DNA of 7,969 bases. Origin: Clostridiales bacterium UBA4717. Lineage in GTDB: Bacteria > Bacillota > Clostridia > Oscillospirales > CAG-272. The notes below the pieces were generated by a model. It made no database searches, was not told the DNA's origin, and was given only the letters and a program-made list of their open reading frames with translations. The stretch covers positions 1-7,969 of the forward strand of contig DHJP01000160.1 of the NCBI GenBank assembly GCA_002404395.1, given 5' to 3'. Of the stretch, positions 1-5,116 are shown piece after piece (positions within the stretch are counted from its first letter, which is position 1; every line of letters begins with the position of its first letter). The translations under genes were made by a program, and so were the position numbers.

Positions 1-452
1 CAACCGCCGCCCCAGATCCAATGCGCCTCGATCGGATAAATGAGCGCGGAGATCACCGCAGAATAAACACAATATGAAATAAATTTGGTTCTTTCAGCCA
101 TAGCGCCCGAAACTATTGTAGCCGCCGTGGCGCAGAACACCAGATTGAATACGAAGCTTGACCAATCAAAGCTTTCGTATGCGGTAAAAATATCAAATCC
201 GGGCTTGCCTATGAATCCGACCAGATCCTCCCCGAGGAAAAGGCTGAAGCCGATTATGATAAACACCACGGTTCCGATACAGAAATCCATCAGATTCTTC
301 ATCAGAATGTTTCCGGCATTCTTCGCACGTGTAAAGCCGGTCTCAACCATTGCAAAGCCTGCCTGCATCCAGAATATAAACGCAACGCCGATCAAAAGCC
401 AGACGCTGAATATTTCTTTATCCACTACCGAGATCAAAGCTGTGAGATCCAT
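1..452 (-). CDS. amt: Ammonium transporter (Amt family), N-terminal part, cut by window edge
   Basis: This is the first 150 codons of an Amt/Mep/Rh-family channel that moves ammonium across the cell membrane. The translation starts MDLTALISVVDKEIF and runs into family hallmarks: FWMQAGFAMVETGFTRAKNAG (residues about 26-46), the motif ATAATIVSGAMAERTKF (about 105-121) and the HWIWGGG motif at the window edge. Four or so hydrophobic segments alternate with loops, as in the first third of AmtB-type proteins. Family members usually have 400-450 residues, so about two thirds lie outside. The start is the ATG at 452-450, seven bases past a perfect AGGAGG (463-458). It follows the type III glutamine synthetase gene on the same strand after a 199-base gap with no clear promoter or U-tract terminator, so co-transcription is likely. 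A GlnB/GlnK-type partner, often beside amt, would lie outside the window. Confidence 0.93.
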   Translation of the reverse strand, partial: MDLTALISVVDKEIFSVWLLIGVAFIFWMQAGFAMVETGFTRAKNAGNILMKNLMDFCIGTVVFIIIGFSLFLGEDLVGFIGKPGFDIFTAYESFDWSSFVFNLVFCATAATIVSGAMAERTKFISYCVYSAVISALIYPIEAHWIWGGG

Positions 453-456
453 ATTA

Positions 457-492
457 ACCTCCTTTGCCGCCTATGGCGGCTCAATAAATAAA
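457..492 (-). repeat. 36-bp direct repeat, copy 1: hairpin plus Shine-Dalgarno of amt
   Basis: This copy is identical over all 36 bases to 603-638, and the bases outside the two copies differ at once. Read in the amt direction it holds an AT-rich start ending in TTGA, a perfect hairpin GCCGCC-ATA-GGCGGC (480-466), two A residues and the AGGAGG (463-458) that serves the amt start codon. The hairpin could set access of ribosomes to amt or protect the mRNA end; either role is inference. Confidence 0.9.
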
Positions 493-602
493 CATAAATT
501 TTCGGGTCGGCTCCGCCGACGAAAATGGGACGGGACCCATTTTCAGAAAATTTGGGCGTGAAACCCGAGATTTCACTTGACGGAGATCACACTTTCACGC
601 TG
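493..602 (-). other. 110-base spacer of competing hairpins in the amt leader
   Basis: This segment between the two 36-bp repeats has no coding sense but is packed with inverted repeats. On the plus strand, ATTTTCG GG TCGGC (498-511) pairs with GCCGACGAAAAT (515-526) as a 12-bp stem with a 2-base bulge. AAAATGGG (522-529) pairs perfectly with CCCATTTT (536-543) around a 6-base loop. GCGTGAAA (556-563) can pair either with TTTCACGC (593-600) or, through GTGAAA (558-563), with TTTCAC (571-576). The first two stems share bases 522-526 and the last two share 558-563, so neighbouring folds exclude each other. No stem is followed by a T-run, so these are not intrinsic terminators. It could be a regulatory leader, or a small palindromic intergenic element that inserted here. 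Confidence 0.6.
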
Positions 603-638
603 ACCTCCTTTGCCGCCTATGGCGGCTCAATAAATAAA
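603..638 (-). repeat. 36-bp direct repeat, copy 2: upstream hairpin plus Shine-Dalgarno
   Basis: This is the second exact copy of the 36-bp unit, 146 bp from the first. It again carries GCCGCC-ATA-GGCGGC (626-612) and AGGAGG (609-604), but no long reading frame follows. The nearest start is a GTG at 598-596 that opens only three codons (GTG AAA GTG, then TGA). The exactness of the copies suggests a recent duplication, or insertion of a unit that carries this end. Confidence 0.9.
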
Positions 639-651
639 TTGCAAATGCATT

Positions 652-2745
<2,094 letters not shown>

Positions 2746-2784
2746 AACTATTTCTCCTTTGTTTTTATTTCGGCGACTTTGCTT

Positions 2785-2827
2785 AAAAAACAAAAAGCCG
2801 CAGACAAATATCCTTTGTCCGCGGCTT
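2785..2827 (-). terminator. Intrinsic terminator in the GSIII leader (attenuator)
   Basis: In the GSIII direction, GCCGCGGACAAA (2825-2814) pairs with TTTGTCTGCGGC (2808-2797) over 12 bp with one G-U pair and a 5-base loop. A U-rich tract (TTTTTGTTTTTT, 2796-2785) follows directly. It lies between the GSIII promoter and its start codon, so full-length transcription requires read-through. No plus-strand gene ends here and the plus-strand side lacks a T-run. ANTAR proteins act on such leader terminators, and an ANTAR gene lies about 1.5 kb away in the divergent operon. Confidence 0.87.
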
Positions 2828-2849
2828 CCTTGTCGCTTTATTTGCGCAT

Positions 2850-2878
2850 ATTCTATCACACGTAAAAACACTTGTCAA
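2850..2878 (-). promoter_or_regulatory. Sigma-A promoter of GSIII
   Basis: On the minus strand, TTGACA (2878-2873) and TAGAAT (2855-2850) are separated by 17 bases, with TGA just before the -10 as an extended -10 element. Transcription should start near 2843, giving a leader of about 98 bases. Confidence 0.9.
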
Positions 2879-2921
2879 GAGTTTTTTGCAAAAAATTCCG
2901 ACAATTTGCAATCTCTTGACA
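2873..2921. promoter_or_regulatory. Symmetric intergenic core between divergent promoters
   Basis: TGTCAAGAG (2873-2881) and CTCTTGACA (2913-2921) form a perfect 9-bp inverted repeat that contains both -35 boxes and the three bases upstream of each. Inside it, TTTGCAA occurs twice (2885-2891 and 2905-2911), 20 bp apart, which is about two helical turns. The layout suggests coordinated firing of the two glutamine synthetase promoters, possibly through a bound dimeric regulator. No binding protein can be named from the sequence. Confidence 0.6.
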
Positions 2922-2944
2922 ATCACACAAAAAACGGATATAAT
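2916..2944 (+). promoter_or_regulatory. Perfect-consensus sigma-A promoter of glnA
   Basis: TTGACA (2916-2921), a 17-base spacer and TATAAT (2939-2944) match the sigma-A consensus at every position. The start of transcription is expected near 2951. Such a strong promoter suggests that the main control on glnA and the ANTAR gene acts by repression, or after initiation. Confidence 0.93.
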
Positions 2945-2950
2945 GTCAGC

Positions 2951-3062
2951 ATAAAGATTGTTCAGATTAACAATGGTACCTGAGGCGATGCGCTCTTGCC
3001 TCCTACGGATAAATAAGAGCACAACGCGAAGTTGAGTCGGCTTCGCCGACGTGAGGACAGAT
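2951..3062 (+). other. Hairpin-rich 5' leader of glnA
   Basis: About 112 transcribed bases precede glnA with no reading frame of note. Hairpins in order are ATTGTT/AACAAT (2957-2974, loop CAGATT), GAGGCGA/TTGCCTC (2982-3002, 7 bp with one G-U), CAAC/GTTG (3022-3034) and GTCGGC-TTC-GCCGAC (3036-3050). GCTCTT (2992-2997) can instead pair with AAGAGC (3015-3020), which would break the second hairpin. The last hairpin ends two bases before the weak Shine-Dalgarno GAGGA (3053-3057). No U-run follows any stem, so this leader has no intrinsic terminator. A 6-base loop is present in the first hairpin, but it lacks the A1/G4 pattern known for ANTAR targets. Together with the GSIII leader and the promoters, this accounts for the 317 bases without a gene between 2746 and 3062. 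Confidence 0.6.
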
Positions 3063-4271
3063 ATGACATATACAAAAGACGAAGTTTTTGACTTTATCGA
3101 ACAGGAGGACGTGAAATTCATCCGTCTTGCTTTTTGCGATATTCACGGAAAGCAGAAAAATATATCAATAATGCCCGCAGAGCTTGAGCGCGCCTTTGAA
3201 GACGGGATCTCGTTCGACGCTTCGGCAATTCCGGGCTTCGGAAGTGAGGAAAGCTCTGATCTTCTGCTGTTTCCGATACCGTCAACGCTCAATATTCTGC
3301 CGTGGAGACCTATGCACGGCAAGGTCGTGCGTATGTTCTGCGATATCAAGCGTCCTGACGGCACTCCGTTCGAGCTTGACTCGCGCACGATTTTAAAAAA
3401 AGCGGTCAACTATGCCAAGTCCAAAGGGATCTCAGTGAATATCGGTACTGAGTTCGAGTTTTATCTTTTTAAAACCGATGAAAACGGAGAGCCCACCGAA
3501 GAACCTTTTGACCGTGCCGGATATATGGACATAGCGCCCGATGACAAGGGAGAAAACGTCAGACGCGAGATCTGTCTGACCCTGTACGATATGGGTATAA
3601 TTCCCGAAAGCTCGCATCATGAAGAAGGACCCGGACAGAACGAGATCGACTTCAGATACAGCGATGCCTTAAGCGCCGCAGATAACGCAATGAATTTTAT
3701 GACCGTAGTCAAAGCCGTAGCAATGCATAACGGACTTTACGCCGACTTTTCGCCTAAGCCGCTTGCCGGCGAAAGCGGAAACGGTATGCATATCAATATG
3801 TCGGTAAAAAGCGACGACGGCACAGACAAAACCAACGCTTTTCTTGCCGGAATAATGAAGCGCATTTCGGAGATCACCGCATTTCTCAACCCGTGCGAAC
3901 GCTCATATCAGCGGCTCGGTCAGAAAAAAGCTCCGAAATATATAACCTGGTCAAAGGAAAACCGTTCACAGCTCATACGTATACCCGCAGCAAAGGGAGA
4001 CCATAAGCGCGCGGAACTTCGCTCCCCCGACCCGACCGCAAACCCATATATAGCATATGCGCTTCTGATCTACGCCGGAATTGAGGGGATAACCGACAGC
4101 CTTGAGCTTCCGGATGCAACCGACCTGAACCTTTATACTGCCGATCGCGAAGTTACCGACGCACTTCCGAAGCTTCCCGAATCGTACAGCGCAGCCGTCC
4201 GACTCGCACGCCAAAGTGAATTTGTCAAGAGTGTGCTGCCGAGCGGATATCTTGAATTTGCAAGCTGTTAA
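3063..4271 (+). CDS. glnA: Type I glutamine synthetase, short and divergent
   Basis: This 402-residue protein aligns along its length with GSI-alpha enzymes. Visible are the beta-grasp start, FDASAIPGF (51-59), PDGTPFE (98-104), the metal-site GTEFEFYLF (128-136), SSHHEEGPGQNEID (183-196), GESGNGMHINMS (236-247), NRSQLIRIPAAKG (300-312) and RAELRSPDPTANPY (316-329). It would make glutamine from glutamate, ammonia and ATP. Compared with the B. subtilis sequence from memory, Ser61 stands where Arg62 lies, the flap motif PGYEAP reads QKKAP with Lys289 in place of the Glu, and about 27 C-terminal residues including the WE..QY end are absent. No reading frame downstream restores that end. The ATG at 3063 was chosen over the in-frame GTG at 3051, because GAGGA (3053-3057) lies between them. 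The ANTAR gene follows after 14 bases, so both form one operon. Catalytic competence is likely but not certain. Confidence 0.94.
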   Translation: MTYTKDEVFDFIEQEDVKFIRLAFCDIHGKQKNISIMPAELERAFEDGISFDASAIPGFGSEESSDLLLFPIPSTLNILPWRPMHGKVVRMFCDIKRPDGTPFELDSRTILKKAVNYAKSKGISVNIGTEFEFYLFKTDENGEPTEEPFDRAGYMDIAPDDKGENVRREICLTLYDMGIIPESSHHEEGPGQNEIDFRYSDALSAADNAMNFMTVVKAVAMHNGLYADFSPKPLAGESGNGMHINMSVKSDDGTDKTNAFLAGIMKRISEITAFLNPCERSYQRLGQKKAPKYITWSKENRSQLIRIPAAKGDHKRAELRSPDPTANPYIAYALLIYAGIEGITDSLELPDATDLNLYTADREVTDALPKLPESYSAAVRLARQSEFVKSVLPSGYLEFASC

Positions 4272-4285
4272 CGGAGGTAGATATT

Positions 4286-4870
4286 TTGCCTACCCGAAAA
4301 CCGATCCACAGTGTGCTTGTGGTCTCATCAAACGATAAGATCGCCGCGCAGGTTTCCGAGCTGTTGCCGCGTGAGGAATTTTCACCGATAATGAAAGCCG
4401 AGAGTGCCGGCGAAGCCAAACGTATGCTTGTATCGTCACTTCCCGATATAATGATAATCAATACTCCGCTCAGCGATGATTTCGGGATCGAGCTGGCGCT
4501 CGGTTACGAGGACTCCGCAATGGGAGTACTGCTGCTTGTAAAAAACGAATTGTTCGACGAAGTTTGCTGCAAGGCAGAACCTGCGGGCGTGCTGACGCTC
4601 GGCAAGCCGTCAACGAAACAAGGACTCTATTCAAGCATCAGAATGCTTGCGGCAGTCGGAAACAAGCTAAAACGCTTTGAAAGCAAAAACCGCACGCTTC
4701 AGGAAAAAATGGCGGATATACGCACCGTTAACCGTGCAAAGTGGTTGCTTATCGAAAACCTCAACATTACCGAAAAGGAAGCCCATTACTATATCGAAAA
4801 GCAAGCGATGGACACACGTTTTTCACGCCGCGAAGTTGCGGAAGGAATAATCCGCGCATACGATAAATAA
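4286..4870 (+). CDS. ANTAR-domain antiterminator with degenerate receiver (NitR-like)
   Basis: This 194-residue protein joins a receiver-like domain (about 7-118), a helical linker (about 120-145) and an ANTAR domain (about 145-192, with NRAKWLLIENLNITEKEAH and the REVAEGII end). ANTAR domains bind paired RNA hairpins in leaders and stop terminators from forming. In clostridia such genes commonly sit beside glnA and control nitrogen genes. The receiver is atypical: the acidic pair is Ser14-Ser15, the phospho-acceptor position after beta 3 is Asn59 (IINTPL), while Lys107 of the GKP motif is kept. Phosphorylation by a histidine kinase is therefore unlikely, and no kinase gene is visible. The start is TTG at 4286, eight bases after GGAGG (4273-4277); no ATG lies nearby in frame. 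It is translated from the glnA mRNA and followed by a terminator. Control by binding glutamine synthetase itself, or by a ligand, is speculation. Confidence 0.92.
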   Translation: MPTRKPIHSVLVVSSNDKIAAQVSELLPREEFSPIMKAESAGEAKRMLVSSLPDIMIINTPLSDDFGIELALGYEDSAMGVLLLVKNELFDEVCCKAEPAGVLTLGKPSTKQGLYSSIRMLAAVGNKLKRFESKNRTLQEKMADIRTVNRAKWLLIENLNITEKEAHYYIEKQAMDTRFSRREVAEGIIRAYDK

Positions 4871-4916
4871 AAAATGCAGCAGGTACGCCGCCAAAGCATA
4901 CCTGCCGCATTTTTTA
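4869..4916 (+). terminator. Terminator of the glnA-ANTAR operon
   Basis: GCAGGTA (4879-4885) pairs with TACCTGC (4899-4905). After one A-C mismatch, AAAAAATGC (4869-4877) pairs with GCATTTTTT (4907-4915). The T-run closes the stem on the plus strand and overlaps the stop codon of the ANTAR gene. The A-run on the left could let it act on the minus strand as well. Confidence 0.92.
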
Positions 4917-4929
4917 TATTTGTGTCTGT

Positions 4930-5034
4930 TTATCCGGCATAATCGGGGTTTTCGTATCCGACAATCCCTGCGATATGCCTTGCGATATAAAGCGCGTCTA
5001 CGGTATCAACGCTTCCGTCAACGAACACATTAAG
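4930..5034 (-). pseudogene. Remnant of a dockerin domain (half module, no start)
   Basis: On the minus strand an open stretch of 34 codons ends at TAA (4932-4930) and is preceded in frame by TAG (5037-5035). It reads as the C-terminal half of a type I dockerin: a calcium-loop remnant VDGSVDTVDALYIARHIAG (residues 5-23), then YENPDYAG. The Asp residues at loop positions 5, 9 and 12 are kept, but position 3 is Phe and position 4 is Val, so the loop is damaged. No start codon with a ribosome binding site is seen; the only candidate is a GTG at 5028-5026 without one. It lies between two terminators and is not in frame with the surface protein upstream, from which it is cut off by the 5071-5106 hairpin. 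It is probably the tail of a lost cell-surface or cellulosome-type gene. Confidence 0.6.
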
Positions 5035-5060
5035 CTAACAAATCAGTTAAACTCCGCCGC

Positions 5061-5106
5061 AAAACAAGCAGCCCGCGCGAAGCGTAAAGTTACGCTTCGC
5101 GCGGGC
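5061..5106 (-). terminator. Terminator of the SLH surface-protein gene
   Basis: A perfect 16-bp stem (5071-5086 with 5091-5106) with a 4-base loop lies 10 bases past the stop codon. On the minus strand it is followed by a broken U-rich tract TGCTTGTTTT (5070-5061). The stem is very GC-rich, which offsets the interrupted U-tract. Confidence 0.82.
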
Positions 5107-5116
5107 TTTCATAATA

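Noticed and set aside
506..543. Intrinsic terminator between GSIII and amt
   Set aside because: The stems are good, but no uninterrupted T-run follows on the minus strand, so termination is not supported.
587..598. Three-codon leader peptide (GTG AAA GTG TGA) after the upstream Shine-Dalgarno
   Set aside because: The ribosome binding site is part of the 36-bp duplication, and a three-codon frame with a GTG start is expected by chance. It has no regulatory residue run.
457..638. CRISPR array or insertion sequence
   Set aside because: Only two copies occur, 146 bp apart, each with an internal palindrome and a ribosome binding site. There is no spacer series, transposase or clear target-site duplication.
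2746..2871. 42-codon N-terminal extension of the type III glutamine synthetase
   Set aside because: It overlaps the leader terminator and the promoter -10, has no ribosome binding site, and the internal ATG at 2745 has a good one and gives the usual family start.
3051..3062. Upstream GTG start for glnA
   Set aside because: The GTG lies directly behind a hairpin with no room for a ribosome binding site, while GAGGA at 3053-3057 serves the ATG at 3063.
2951..3062. Canonical ANTAR target (two hairpins with 6-base A1/G4 loops) or a known riboswitch
   Set aside because: Hairpins exist but the loop pattern does not fit, no terminator follows, and I see no T-box, glutamine or other riboswitch core. 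A covariance-model search would be needed to revise this.
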